NCBI GenBank assembly: GCA_017556805.1
Contig: JAFYMC010000035.1
Span: 151,641 to 215,640, forward strand
Direction of reading: 5' to 3'
Length of the DNA stretch: 64,000 nucleotides
DNA from: Lachnospiraceae bacterium
GTDB lineage: Bacteria; Bacillota; Clostridia; Lachnospirales; Lachnospiraceae
The notes beneath the pieces were generated by a model. It was not told the origin of the DNA. It worked only from the letters and a program-made list of their open reading frames with translations, and searched no databases. This document shows positions 33,780 through 42,488 of the stretch, piece after piece. Made by a program: the position numbers and the translations under genes. Within the stretch, counting starts at the first letter, position 1. Each line of letters opens with the position of its first letter.

Positions 33780-35168
33780 ATGAAAAAAAGAATCTTTGCA
33801 CTTCTTTCCGTGCTCTGCCTGACAGTGGGTATGTTCGGCGCATGCGGAAAGACCAATGACACAAATGTTACACCGGGTGAAACCACCGCTACGGTAGCAC
33901 CGTCTTCCGAAGAACGCGGCGACGGTCCTGCTACCACCACTCCGGAACCGACTGCTACAACCGCTCCGACAGCCACCCCGGAACCGACTGCTACTCCTGT
34001 TCCGACGGCTACACCGGAACCGACCAAGGCACCTGCTGCCGCTCCGGGCGAGTTGACCTACGATTTTAACGATTTAACCTACAATACCTCTTACGGTACT
34101 ACTTATACGGTATTGGATGACGGTTCTATTTCTCTTCAGTACGACGGATTATATCAGGAAATCAAGCTGGCGCTTCCGCAGACCTTAGACATGAGCTACT
34201 GCACCGGCGTTTCCGTAAAGATGAAGAGTGAAATCGGTAACCTTGCGGTTAAGCTTTACGATGAGAGTTTTGCCGAGGTTGCGGTTACCTATGACGGTAA
34301 GACAAACGGCATCGCAGATAAGTACATTACTCCGGATCCGGCTTCCAAGGTTGCCGGCATCGGTCTTATGGCTTGTGATAATGACATGACCGATTATTCT
34401 TTATTTGACGCAACCGTATATTCCGTGACCTTTACCATGAAGGAAGGTTGGGATTCCGGTACTCCGGCACCGACCGCGACGCCGATTCCGGTTGACCCGG
34501 ATGACACCGGCATTTGGGAAAACAATGCAGATATTTCCTGGATTGACCCGTCTAAGCCGATGATTGCATTTACCTTTGATGACGGTCCGGTCGGCACAGC
34601 AGACACTGCTACTTCCATTCGTATCCACAATGCACTTGCCGCATCCGGTCAGCATGCTACCTTCTTCTACTGGGGCAATTCCTTAAACAAGGCAACCGAA
34701 GCCGAAGTAAAGCGTGCTTATGACATGGGCTTTGAAATCGGTAACCACACTCATTCTCACCAGGATCTCAGTAAGCTGACCGCAGATAAGATTACCGATG
34801 AAATTATGAAGCAGGCAGATAAATTAACCGCAATAACCGGTTTGGAGCACTTCCTTGTACGTCCGCCGTACCTTTCCACCAACACCACGGTAAAGAACAC
34901 GGTACGGGAACCGATGATTAACTGCAGCATCGACAGTAAAGACTGGGCAGGTGCTACCGCAGAGCAAATTATGGACACCATTAACTCCCAGAAAAAGGAC
35001 GGTGCCATTGTACTGATGCATGAAACCTACACTTCTACCGCAACCGCTATGGAAACGCTGATTCCGCAGCTTGTTGCCGAGGGTTGGCAGATTGTATCCG
35101 TATCCGAACTCTTTAAGGCAAAGGGTCTGGAGCTCAAGGACGGCCAGGTTTATTCAAACGCAAGATAA
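33780..35168 (+). CDS. polysaccharide deacetylase (CE4/NodB) lipoprotein
   Basis: An exported, lipid-anchored CE4 enzyme of 462 residues. The lipobox FGAC puts the lipidated Cys at 22. A Pro/Thr/Ala/Glu linker (about 35-90, repeats of ATPEPT) spans the wall. Residues about 92-220 look like a beta-sandwich carbohydrate-binding module (YDFNDLTYNTSYGTTYTVLD). The NodB domain then has TFDDG (about 264), the metal His pair NHTHSH (about 321), RPPY (about 360), DSKDW (about 385) and VLMHE (about 409). It should remove acetyl groups from peptidoglycan or another surface or dietary glycan; which one is not evident. Confidence 0.93.
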   Translation: MKKRIFALLSVLCLTVGMFGACGKTNDTNVTPGETTATVAPSSEERGDGPATTTPEPTATTAPTATPEPTATPVPTATPEPTKAPAAAPGELTYDFNDLTYNTSYGTTYTVLDDGSISLQYDGLYQEIKLALPQTLDMSYCTGVSVKMKSEIGNLAVKLYDESFAEVAVTYDGKTNGIADKYITPDPASKVAGIGLMACDNDMTDYSLFDATVYSVTFTMKEGWDSGTPAPTATPIPVDPDDTGIWENNADISWIDPSKPMIAFTFDDGPVGTADTATSIRIHNALAASGQHATFFYWGNSLNKATEAEVKRAYDMGFEIGNHTHSHQDLSKLTADKITDEIMKQADKLTAITGLEHFLVRPPYLSTNTTVKNTVREPMINCSIDSKDWAGATAEQIMDTINSQKKDGAIVLMHETYTSTATAMETLIPQLVAEGWQIVSVSELFKAKGLELKDGQVYSNAR

Positions 35169-35206
35169 CGCAGAATGAAACTTTCACTGCAATCGCAATA
35201 AGCAAA

Positions 35207-35248
35207 AGAGGCATTCCCCGGATTTTCCGTGAATGCCTCTCTTTTTAT
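35207..35248 (+). terminator. terminator of the deacetylase gene
   Basis: AGAGGCATTC (35207-35216) pairs with GAATGCCTCT (35231-35240), followed by CTTTTTATT. Confidence 0.85.
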
Positions 35249-35283
35249 TCCTAAATTTTGTTTTATTTCTTTACTTACCGGGT

Positions 35284-35323
35284 AAAAAAATACCGGAGTG
35301 CGTCTGAATGACACTCTCCGGTA
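35284..35323 (-). terminator. terminator of the DUF1508 gene
   Basis: TACCGGAGTG (35291-35300) pairs with CACTCTCCGGTA (35312-35323, two-base bulge), with seven T following on the minus strand. Confidence 0.75.
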
Positions 35324-35347
35324 TAATACACTTCTTAACGATCGCTC

Positions 35348-35713
35348 TTACTTCTCGATCTTAGCATCTACAACGTTCTTCTTTACACTCTCAACGCCGT
35401 TTAAACAAGAAGCCTTTGCCTTGTAGCCTTCGCCGGTAGCAATCACCTGACCGTTGGTTGCCTTTAAGCGGAAACGGAACTCGCCGGCCTTGTCCTGATA
35501 TACTTCGAACTTCGGATTCTTAACTGCTACTACTTCGTCAGCGGTCTGATCCTCAACGCCTGCAACCGGAGCATTCTTCATAACACTTGCAATACCCTTC
35601 TTACAAGCAGCTTCGGTGGTATACACTTCGCTGGTAGCAATCACTTCGCCGTTGCCTGCCTTTAAATCAAACTTAACACCGCTTGCAACTTCCTTGATAA
35701 AAAACTTACCCAT
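35348..35713 (-). CDS. YegP/DUF1508 family protein, tandem repeat
   Basis: A 121-residue protein made of two copies of the roughly 50-residue DUF1508 (UPF0339) unit. The first is FFIKEVASGVKFDLKAGNGE, then VIATSEVYTTEAACKKGI. The second is FEVYQDKAGEFRFRLKATNG, then QVIATGEGYKAKASCLNGV. Each has the short beta strands and central Gly-Asn/Gly motif of the family. The function is unknown. The start at 35713 (MGKFFIKE) has AAGGAGG ahead. It is a single-gene unit with its own terminator. Confidence 0.88.
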   Translation of the reverse strand: MGKFFIKEVASGVKFDLKAGNGEVIATSEVYTTEAACKKGIASVMKNAPVAGVEDQTADEVVAVKNPKFEVYQDKAGEFRFRLKATNGQVIATGEGYKAKASCLNGVESVKKNVVDAKIEK

Positions 35714-35845
35714 AAATCTAATCCTCCTTAGCATAATATCACATAGAAATCTGATATATTTATCTTATCACATTGCGGAAATACCGTCAAGTAATAGTTC
35801 GAGTTTCTTCCAAGTTCTATTGTTGTATCTACAGTCCCCGACACT

Positions 35846-36547
35846 CTACATATCAAACTCCGTATCCCCTTCAAATTCTCCGATAACCGTCCGTATATCC
35901 GACAACAAAAAGCCCTTTCTGTACAGGGACATAACAAGCTTTCTTTTCTTCTCATCGTCCGTAGTCTCCGGCCGATATCCCTTCTTCCGGAGGAAAGTAC
36001 GGATTGCCTCCTGCTCGGGAGAAAACGCCGGTCCTCCGTCGACGCCGTCTCTATCCGTCCCGATACCGGAATGCTCCTCACGATACCGCTCCTTTGCTGC
36101 CACCAAAGCCTCTTTCGCAAGGTCTTTTTCAAATCCCTTTAACTGCATCTTCTGCAGTATCTCCCTCTCACTGTGACAGGAAAGCAAGGAAAAGGCATAC
36201 CGTTCCGCAAAAGACATGTCATCCACATAATGAAGCTCCGACAGCCAGGAAAGCACCGCCGCCGTCACAGAATCCGGATACCCATCGGTGGTAAGCTTCT
36301 TTGTCATTTCACGGCTCGTATATTCCTTTTTACCGAGAAGCATCAACGCCCGGCGTTTTGCCCGTGGCAAAAAAAGCGTACGCTCGAACTCTGCCAAAAC
36401 TGACTCGGACACATCCGTCTCCTGTCCGACAGCAAGCTCCGAAAATCCCAAGCCTCGTAAATCTCCGGGGTAACACCGGCAATACTTCTCACCGTTTAAT
36501 AATAGGGAGTACTTCCGCCCTGTCTTCTCATGTAATTCCAAAACCAT
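35846..36547 (-). CDS. recX: regulatory protein RecX
   Basis: RecX binds RecA filaments and limits their activity. The 233-residue protein has the expected three repeated three-helix units: ALMLLGKKEYTSREMTKKL (about 88), VLSWLSELHYVDDMSFAERY (about 118), and a C-terminal IRTFLRKKGYRPETTDDEKK with LVMSLYRKGFLLSDI. The ATG at 36547 has AAAGGTG ahead; an upstream GTG is less likely. It lies just downstream of recA on the same strand, the usual recA-recX order, separated by a hairpin at 36574-36601. Confidence 0.9.
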   Translation of the reverse strand: MVLELHEKTGRKYSLLLNGEKYCRCYPGDLRGLGFSELAVGQETDVSESVLAEFERTLFLPRAKRRALMLLGKKEYTSREMTKKLTTDGYPDSVTAAVLSWLSELHYVDDMSFAERYAFSLLSCHSEREILQKMQLKGFEKDLAKEALVAAKERYREEHSGIGTDRDGVDGGPAFSPEQEAIRTFLRKKGYRPETTDDEKKRKLVMSLYRKGFLLSDIRTVIGEFEGDTEFDM

Positions 36548-36573
36548 CGCAAGCACCTTTCTTAATCAGTTAA

Positions 36574-36601
36574 GGCTGCCGCACACAACCGTGCAGCAGC
36601 C
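36574..36601 (-). terminator. hairpin between recA and recX
   Basis: GGCTGCTGCAC and GTGCGGCAGCC form an 11-bp stem with a single mismatch or wobble. No T-run follows on the minus strand, so it may reduce read-through into recX or protect the recA mRNA end instead of terminating fully. Confidence 0.35.
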
Positions 36602-36624
36602 CGACTCAGACTACGATATCCGAA

Positions 36625-37656
36625 TTATTCCTCATCCGGCTTAGCCGCAACGGAAGCGCCGCCCATAAAGCCGTATACTTCACGAACCTTTGCCTCTACC
36701 TCGTCCATAACCTCCGGATGCTCCTTTAAGAACTGCTTTGCATTCTCACGGCCCTGACCGATCTTCTCGTCGTTATAGGCAAACCATGCACCGCTCTTCT
36801 GGATAATATTCTCCTCTACGGCAAGGTCTAAAACATCACCCTCCTTGGAGATACCCTGACCGAACATAATATCAAACTCAGCCTCACGGAACGGCGGAGC
36901 CACCTTATTCTTTACAACCTTCACACGGGTACGGTTACCTACTACCTCCCCGCCGGCCTTTAAGGCCTCGATACGACGGACATCCAAACGAACGGAGGCA
37001 TAGAACTTCAGCGCGCGACCGCCGGTGGTAGTCTCCGGATTACCGAACATCACACCCACCTTCTCACGCAGCTGATTGATAAAGATAACGATACAATTGG
37101 ACTTGCTGATCACCGCGGTCAGCTTACGAAGGGCCTGGGACATCAAACGAGCCTGTAAGCCCACGTGGGAGTCACCCATATCACCCTCAATCTCCGCCTT
37201 CGGTACAAGCGCCGCTACGGAGTCCACAATCACAATATCTACCGCACCGGAGCGCACCATGGTCTCGGTAATCTCCAATGCCTGCTCACCGTTGTCCGGC
37301 TGGGAAATATATAAATTATTAATATCCACACCGATATTTGCCGCATACACCGGATCAAGGGCATGCTCCGCATCGATAAAGCCTGCGATACCGCCACGCT
37401 TCTGCACTTCAGCTACCGCATGCAAGGCAACGGTAGTCTTACCGCTGGACTCCGGACCGTAAATCTCTACGATACGTCCCTTCGGAAAACCGCCCAGTCC
37501 CAAAGCCGCATCCAGGCTCAGGGAACCGCTCGGTACTACTTCTACGTTCATATTCGCACCGGTGTCGCCAAGCTTCATCACGGAACCCTTACCGTACTGC
37601 TTCTCAATCTGCTGCAGTGCCGACTCCAATGCTTTAATCTTCTCTGTATTTGCCAT
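36625..37656 (-). CDS. recA: recombinase RecA
   Basis: The strand-exchange protein of homologous repair and SOS co-protease, 343 residues. The start at 37656 ([12 protein letters not shown]) has GGAGGAGG ahead. Walker A is [13 protein letters not shown] (about 66), the catalytic Glu is in [20 protein letters not shown], Walker B is [15 protein letters not shown], and loop L2 is [20 protein letters not shown]. The acidic C-tail ends KPDEE. The promoter carries a LexA-type box (37699-37710), so SOS induction is expected. Confidence 0.98.
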   Translation of the reverse strand: MANTEKIKALESALQQIEKQYGKGSVMKLGDTGANMNVEVVPSGSLSLDAALGLGGFPKGRIVEIYGPESSGKTTVALHAVAEVQKRGGIAGFIDAEHALDPVYAANIGVDINNLYISQPDNGEQALEITETMVRSGAVDIVIVDSVAALVPKAEIEGDMGDSHVGLQARLMSQALRKLTAVISKSNCIVIFINQLREKVGVMFGNPETTTGGRALKFYASVRLDVRRIEALKAGGEVVGNRTRVKVVKNKVAPPFREAEFDIMFGQGISKEGDVLDLAVEENIIQKSGAWFAYNDEKIGQGRENAKQFLKEHPEVMDEVEAKVREVYGFMGGASVAAKPDEE

Positions 37657-37698
37657 AAATAAATCCTCCTCCGAATTCATTTTCGTTCATATGTTCGT

Positions 37699-37710
37699 GA
37701 ACAAATGTTC
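37699..37710. promoter_or_regulatory. LexA (SOS) box of recA
   Basis: GAAC-AAAT-GTTC on the plus strand (GAACATTTGTTC on the minus) fits the Gram-positive LexA site GAAC-N4-GTTC. It lies at and just after the predicted transcription start. Confidence 0.75.
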
Positions 37711-37721
37711 TTTCTAAGATT

Positions 37722-37750
37722 ATAATACAACTATCTGTTCCGTTTGTCAA
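37722..37750 (-). promoter_or_regulatory. sigma-A promoter of recA
   Basis: TTGACA (37745-37750) and TATTAT (37722-37727) are 17 bases apart; TATAAT overlaps three bases further on. Confidence 0.8.
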
Positions 37751-37794
37751 CCGATTTTCAAAAATATTTGGGAAAAAATGTTCCGACAGGAACT

Positions 37795-37823
37795 AAAAAG
37801 GACATGCTAATTATAGCATGTCC
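37795..37823 (-). terminator. terminator of the DUF3137 gene
   Basis: A perfect 10-bp stem GGACATGCTA/TAGCATGTCC (37800-37809 with 37814-37823) is followed on the minus strand by TTTTTAG. Confidence 0.85.
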
Positions 37824-37857
37824 TCTATTATTTGTAAAGTACCTCCTACATCCCCCC

Positions 37858-38712
37858 CTACTTAAACGTACGGATAAACTCCTGTGCCACGGAAAGCTCC
37901 TTAATGATTTCGCTGTTCATGGACGCATCGTACTTTTTAAACAGCTTCGGCTTCAGAACACTGTTCTTGTTCGGCCAGAAAGCATATAACCATCCCTGTT
38001 TTACCGTCATAACGATTCTGCGACCGGTCAGGTTTTGTAATTCTAACAGACAACGGATGAACTCCTCATTAATTAAAGCCTTTGCCTTCTCCGGTTGGGA
38101 AGAGTTTACCTTGAACATGCTGTCAAAGCCCTCGTTTCCGATTTTAAATTCCTTTCCCGGCACAAGAATACAGACATCCGCATCCCTGTGATAAATGTTG
38201 GTCTGGGTGGCATCCGGAAGGGAGGTCGGGAACGCAAGGAAGGTGCCGTCGTATTCCAGAGAAGAACCGTCTTTGCTTGTTCTGACATTACGCACATCCG
38301 CCTGGATAAACTTCACTCCGTCGATCACACCACTTAAGTAGCAATCGGAAAAATACTTATCGGTGGTAAACAGACCGGATTTAAAAATCAGTCCCGGCTG
38401 CAGGCCCGCATCATATTCAAACTCCATGTCCTCGTATAAAGCACCGCCGTTTAAGGCAGATTCAATCAACACCTTTTTAAAGGTAGAACGGTACTCTGCC
38501 AGGGCACGGTTCTTGGCTAACTTCGCCCAGATTGTGGAAAGAAACATCCAAGGGAAGACAAAGCCTGCCGCACCGGATATAAATTCTTCCTGTGAAATAC
38601 CCACCAAAATTCCGATTAAAAGCGGAATCCCGATACATACCACGTATTTGGTTACCCTGTTAAGAATGGCTGCTTTTCTGATCTTTTCTAATTTTTCCAA
38701 TTCCGGATTCAT
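37858..38712 (-). CDS. DUF3137 domain membrane protein
   Basis: A 284-residue protein with two hydrophobic segments (about residues 22-42 and 47-64) and a large cytoplasmic domain. The DUF3137 pattern is visible: YRSTFKKVLIESALN (about 75), SDCYLSGVIDGVKFIQADV (about 123), FKVNSSQPEKAKALINEEF (about 202) and ELQNLTGRRIVMTVKQGWLY. The family has no defined role. It ends a same-strand block with two paralogous lipoproteins and three small membrane proteins, and shares with the small proteins the theme of a membrane hairpin plus a beta-rich domain. Confidence 0.75.
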   Translation of the reverse strand: MNPELEKLEKIRKAAILNRVTKYVVCIGIPLLIGILVGISQEEFISGAAGFVFPWMFLSTIWAKLAKNRALAEYRSTFKKVLIESALNGGALYEDMEFEYDAGLQPGLIFKSGLFTTDKYFSDCYLSGVIDGVKFIQADVRNVRTSKDGSSLEYDGTFLAFPTSLPDATQTNIYHRDADVCILVPGKEFKIGNEGFDSMFKVNSSQPEKAKALINEEFIRCLLELQNLTGRRIVMTVKQGWLYAFWPNKNSVLKPKLFKKYDASMNSEIIKELSVAQEFIRTFK

Positions 38713-38750
38713 AGATACTCTCTCCTTTACTTTCTTTTGTTTATGATGGA

Positions 38751-40016
38751 TTATTCTTCCTCAGCTACCAAATCCATAATGGTATCATCCACATCTTCCC
38801 ATGCAGCATCGGAAAGCACGGTATCATTCAAATTCACATTATAGATACGCTCCACCGGATCTAAGGTGCCTGCCAAAGACGCATACTTCTCTAATACCGC
38901 TACCATCAGTTCCGTATATTCCTTCTCAATAGCATCATACTCTTCATCGGAAATCGTCTCGTAATCCACATCAAAATATTTGGTATTAAACGCATCTAAC
39001 GCTTCAAACATATCCTCATCGATGATGTAAAAGAAGTCCGTCGGATACAGGGTTACGGTCATGGTACCCATATTAAACTGACTGACATCCACACTCTTTA
39101 CCTCCCACTTTACCTTAGAAAGAACTTCCTTGGATACCGCAATCACACGGTTTCTTACATCGGTGGTGATATACTCCTCGGTAATATCGGTGTAATACAA
39201 CAGACACTCTGCGAAATATTCGATTTCTGAATTGTAAAGTTCCTGCGCACCCTCTAAGGAATCCATATTCATGCTTACATAGTCGTTGAAATCCGCATAA
39301 AAGCTTGCCTTCATAGCCGCATCAAAATAGAACTCCGCAGCACCTTCCACGCCCTTCTGGGCAACCATGGTGTCCCAATAATCCTCCGCCGGAACCATAC
39401 CGAAGTACACACGGAAGAACGGATACTCAGTCGTATCGTTATCTATTACGTCCAATTCCACATAACACTGGCCATGCGCATCATCATTAAAGTAGTAGAT
39501 CGCCTCCAAATCATTTTTTGAATCCCCTTTGGCATCCGGCTCACCGTAGGCTTCCAGAATATCTGCCGGCTTGTTTTTCTTGTTCATGCCCTGTGGGAAT
39601 ACCACATCCACTTGCGTGGTGGACATCCTCAAGGAATATACGATACACTCATCAATCGGAGCCGCTTCATCGGAGTCATTGTACACCGTCATTTGTACAT
39701 AACCCTTATTCTCCTCATCATACAGTTCGAACTGGGTGCTGGTATAATACGGGTCCAAGCGGAACTCATCCGTGTTATCGTAGCTATTGGATACATGCCA
39801 ACCGTTATCCAACCAATCGGACAGCGGCATCGGGAACTGATAAATCACACCGTCAATCACAAACTGACCGCTGGTAATTTCGTCGGAAATCTTTGCGGCA
39901 CTCTCTTCAATCCACTTGTCGTCATCCACCTCAAAATCCATACCGGAGCAACCGGCAAAGCTCATTGCCAGTACCAGTACCATTGCAAAACACAACATCT
40001 TACGTAAATTTTTCAT
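38751..40016 (-). CDS. lipoprotein, tandem paralog A
   Basis: An exported lipoprotein of 421 residues with the lipidated Cys at 23 (SFAGC). It is closely similar along its whole length to the next gene upstream; the segment SGQFVIDGVIYQFPMPLSDW, for example, is identical in both. Most of the chain is acidic and rich in Asp, Glu, Tyr and Phe. No enzyme motif is seen. The middle contains QGMNKKNKPADILEAYGEPD, and the second half (about 215-330) looks helical with repeated Tyr/Phe. It arose by tandem duplication; the function is unknown. Confidence 0.75.
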   Translation of the reverse strand: MKNLRKMLCFAMVLVLAMSFAGCSGMDFEVDDDKWIEESAAKISDEITSGQFVIDGVIYQFPMPLSDWLDNGWHVSNSYDNTDEFRLDPYYTSTQFELYDEENKGYVQMTVYNDSDEAAPIDECIVYSLRMSTTQVDVVFPQGMNKKNKPADILEAYGEPDAKGDSKNDLEAIYYFNDDAHGQCYVELDVIDNDTTEYPFFRVYFGMVPAEDYWDTMVAQKGVEGAAEFYFDAAMKASFYADFNDYVSMNMDSLEGAQELYNSEIEYFAECLLYYTDITEEYITTDVRNRVIAVSKEVLSKVKWEVKSVDVSQFNMGTMTVTLYPTDFFYIIDEDMFEALDAFNTKYFDVDYETISDEEYDAIEKEYTELMVAVLEKYASLAGTLDPVERIYNVNLNDTVLSDAAWEDVDDTIMDLVAEEE

Positions 40017-40052
40017 TATTGTTCTCCTTTTTCTTTCATTTGTTATTTATCA

Positions 40053-41303
40053 TTACTCTTCCTCTGCCAGCAGGTCCAAACTAACGGCAGTTACATCTTC
40101 CCATGCCGCATCAGAAAGTAAATAGTCCTCCAAATCCACCTCATAAGTACGTTCCACCGCCTCCAGCGTACCGGCGGAAGCAGCATTCTTCTCCAATACC
40201 GCCACCATCATTTCCGTGTATTCCTTTTGCAAAGCGTCATACTCTTCGTAAGATACGTTTGCAAAATCCACATCAGAATACTTGGTAACAAATGCATCAG
40301 ATGCTGCAAATAAATCCTCATTGATTACATAAAAGAAATCTGTAGGATACAAAGTTACCGTCATGGTGCCTTCCTTCGTTGCATTAACATCCACACTCTT
40401 TACATCCCACTTTATCTCAGAAAGCACCCTTTTGGCAACCGTAACCGCACGATTTTTTACGTCAGTAGTAATGTACTCCTCATTAATGTCGACATAATAC
40501 AGTAACCAATCCGCAAAGTATTCAGCATTCTCGTTATAAAGTACCTTCGCACCCTCCAGAGAATCCTTACTCATTTCTCTATATGCTTCAAAATCCGCAT
40601 AGAAGCTGGCTTTCATAGCCGCATCAAAATAAAACTCCGCCGCTTCTTCCGCACCCTTTTGTGTCACCATATAATCCCAGTACTCCTCTGCGGAAAGTAT
40701 ACCGAAGCTTACACTGGTAAACGGATCTATCGTATAATCATTATCATATACGTTTAATTCCACGTAACACTGACCCAGTTCATCATGAAAATAATATCCG
40801 GCTTCCAAAAACCCCGACTTACCACCTTTCGCATCCGGCTCGCCGTACGCCGCCAGAATGTCTGCCGGCTTATTTCTCTTGGTCATACCCTGCGGAAAAA
40901 CCACATCCACTTCCATGGTAGACATATACAGGGAATATACGATACACTCCTCCACTGGAACCGCCTCGTCGGAATCATTGTATACCGACACTCTGACATA
41001 GTCACCATCTTCGTTACACAATTCAAAATCTGTGCTGGTATAATACGGATCCAAGCGGAACTCATCCGTGTTATCATAGCTGTTGGATACATGCCAGCCG
41101 TTATCCAGCCAATCGGACAGCGGCATCGGGAACTGATAAATCACACCGTCAATTACAAACTGACCGCTGGTAATATCAGCGGAAATCTTTGCGGCACTCT
41201 CGTCTATCCACTTGGTAGACTCAAACAAACTGCCACCGGAACATCCAACAAAGCTCAGTGCCAATACCGTTATCAGGCACATCATCATACGTACTTTCTT
41301 CAT
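40053..41303 (-). CDS. lipoprotein, tandem paralog B
   Basis: A 416-residue lipoprotein, paralog of the gene at 38751-40016. The start at 41303 is preferred (AAAGGGAG seven bases ahead; another ATG is one codon earlier). The lipobox is SFVGC with Cys at 21. The two proteins share the N-terminal WIDESAAKISADITSGQFV region, the VYNDSDEA segment, the NKPADIL-AYGEPDAKG motif and the C-terminal LSDAAWEDV. The region between Cys and about residue 30 differs most. It is the promoter-proximal gene of the pair (promoter 41342-41370). No known family is recognised. Confidence 0.75.
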   Translation of the reverse strand: MKKVRMMMCLITVLALSFVGCSGGSLFESTKWIDESAAKISADITSGQFVIDGVIYQFPMPLSDWLDNGWHVSNSYDNTDEFRLDPYYTSTDFELCNEDGDYVRVSVYNDSDEAVPVEECIVYSLYMSTMEVDVVFPQGMTKRNKPADILAAYGEPDAKGGKSGFLEAGYYFHDELGQCYVELNVYDNDYTIDPFTSVSFGILSAEEYWDYMVTQKGAEEAAEFYFDAAMKASFYADFEAYREMSKDSLEGAKVLYNENAEYFADWLLYYVDINEEYITTDVKNRAVTVAKRVLSEIKWDVKSVDVNATKEGTMTVTLYPTDFFYVINEDLFAASDAFVTKYSDVDFANVSYEEYDALQKEYTEMMVAVLEKNAASAGTLEAVERTYEVDLEDYLLSDAAWEDVTAVSLDLLAEEE

Positions 41304-41341
41304 CATCGTTCTCCCTTTGTCTCGTTTCAATTAAACTTTTC

Positions 41342-41370
41342 TCTATACGTAACGTCTGCGTTGACGTCAA
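41342..41370 (-). promoter_or_regulatory. sigma-A promoter of the lipoprotein pair, with a palindrome at -35
   Basis: TTGACG (41365-41370) and TATAGA (41342-41347) are 17 bases apart. The -35 is inside a perfect 12-base palindrome, GTTGACGTCAAC (41360-41371), so a dimeric regulator could compete with polymerase there. Confidence 0.65.
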
Positions 41371-41382
41371 CACCGAATGAAT

Positions 41383-41958
41383 TTATACAGCAGCATTCTT
41401 TGCTCTTTCCAATAATTCCGCATATGCATCTGCCTTGGATATTCCTTCCAATACCTCGCCGGACTGAAGGCTGTACACACAATGTATCGCAGTAAACGTA
41501 GGAATACAGATTCTGGTTCCTTTGTATACAAACTGAAAATACACATTGGTAGTTCCGCCCATCGGTGCCTTATTATAATCCGATTTGATGTCCGTGATAT
41601 CCTTGGCGGAAATCACCTGAAACTCTGTCGGGTTCAGGTTACACACGTACGCGATTTTACCGGTTTGCTCGTTAATCTTTATCACCGCATTGTGGGTCGT
41701 AAAGGTACTGCAGCGCCCGAATCCGTTAGCCTCCGCATTCTTTGCGATGGTCTTATCCATAATACGTTTTGTAACCGCGTTTGTACCGATGTTAAATATA
41801 AACAAATACATTAACGAGCCAACAGCAGCAATTATCGTTACCGCAATAAAAACGGTTTTACTCCGAAAAATCAAGGCACAAAGTCCTCCCAAAAGAAAGG
41901 ATAACACCACGGCTCCCGCCGCCACTAACAAAAGCAACTTCCAATTCACTTTTTTCAT
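41383..41958 (-). CDS. small membrane protein with beta-rich cytoplasmic domain, paralog 1
   Basis: A 191-residue protein; the start at 41958 (MKKVNWKLL) has AGGAG ahead. Two hydrophobic segments (about 8-32 and 37-56) are followed by a soluble domain (about 80-165) of short beta strands: STFTTHNAVIKINEQTGKIA, ITDIKSDYNKAPMGGTTNVY and FQFVYKGTRICIPTF, a pattern reminiscent of bacterial PH-like domains. The tail is VYSLQSGEVLEGISKADAYA. It is a clear paralog of the gene at 42489-43061. The function is unknown. Confidence 0.75.
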   Translation of the reverse strand: MKKVNWKLLLLVAAGAVVLSFLLGGLCALIFRSKTVFIAVTIIAAVGSLMYLFIFNIGTNAVTKRIMDKTIAKNAEANGFGRCSTFTTHNAVIKINEQTGKIAYVCNLNPTEFQVISAKDITDIKSDYNKAPMGGTTNVYFQFVYKGTRICIPTFTAIHCVYSLQSGEVLEGISKADAYAELLERAKNAAV

Positions 41959-41968
41959 ATGCTTTCTC

Positions 41969-42478
41969 CTATCTCGGAAAATAATTCTCATTCCGGATTT
42001 CGCATCTCTCCTGTAATGTGTCTGACGGTATTCCGCATCCCCCGACACCCTCTGTTTCGTAAAACTCTCTGAATTCCTCATACGGAAACACATCGGCATT
42101 TTTTAAAAGCTCCTGCCCCCGTACCGGTAAGATATCCAGGACAGCCACCTCTTTTATACCACAGTTCTGGCATTGAAGCAAGTATATCTTACAGGCTCTG
42201 CTTCCTGTCGGCACCTGGGATAAGTCATCCACCGGAGTGGTGGAATGTATGTAATAGGACGCGCTGCAGTCATGCTTTTCATCAAACCGCACCGGCAGGA
42301 CACGGAACTGTTCGCTGATTTCTGTCATATTCCCTTTACATACATCACATACATTGCCTTTCTTCTCCGCCGCCCGGATGATTCCCCGGGCGATATACGG
42401 CCACACGTACCGGAAGAAAATTACCAAAACGAGCAAAATCGCCGGGATACATGCCAGAATATGAAATACAATTTCCAT
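41969..42478 (-). CDS. membrane-anchored protein with Cys pairs
   Basis: A 169-residue protein; the start at 42478 has AGGAGGAG ahead. One N-terminal membrane segment (about residues 4-26, FHILACIPAILLVLVIFF) leads into a soluble part with two Cys-x2-Cys pairs, CDVCKG near 43 and CQNCG near 103, which together could bind one zinc as a ribbon. No family is recognised. It lies between two paralogous small membrane protein genes, 10 bases from each, so the three are one translation-coupled operon. Confidence 0.7.
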   Translation of the reverse strand: MEIVFHILACIPAILLVLVIFFRYVWPYIARGIIRAAEKKGNVCDVCKGNMTEISEQFRVLPVRFDEKHDCSASYYIHSTTPVDDLSQVPTGSRACKIYLLQCQNCGIKEVAVLDILPVRGQELLKNADVFPYEEFREFYETEGVGGCGIPSDTLQERCEIRNENYFPR

Positions 42479-42488
42479 CGAACTCCTC

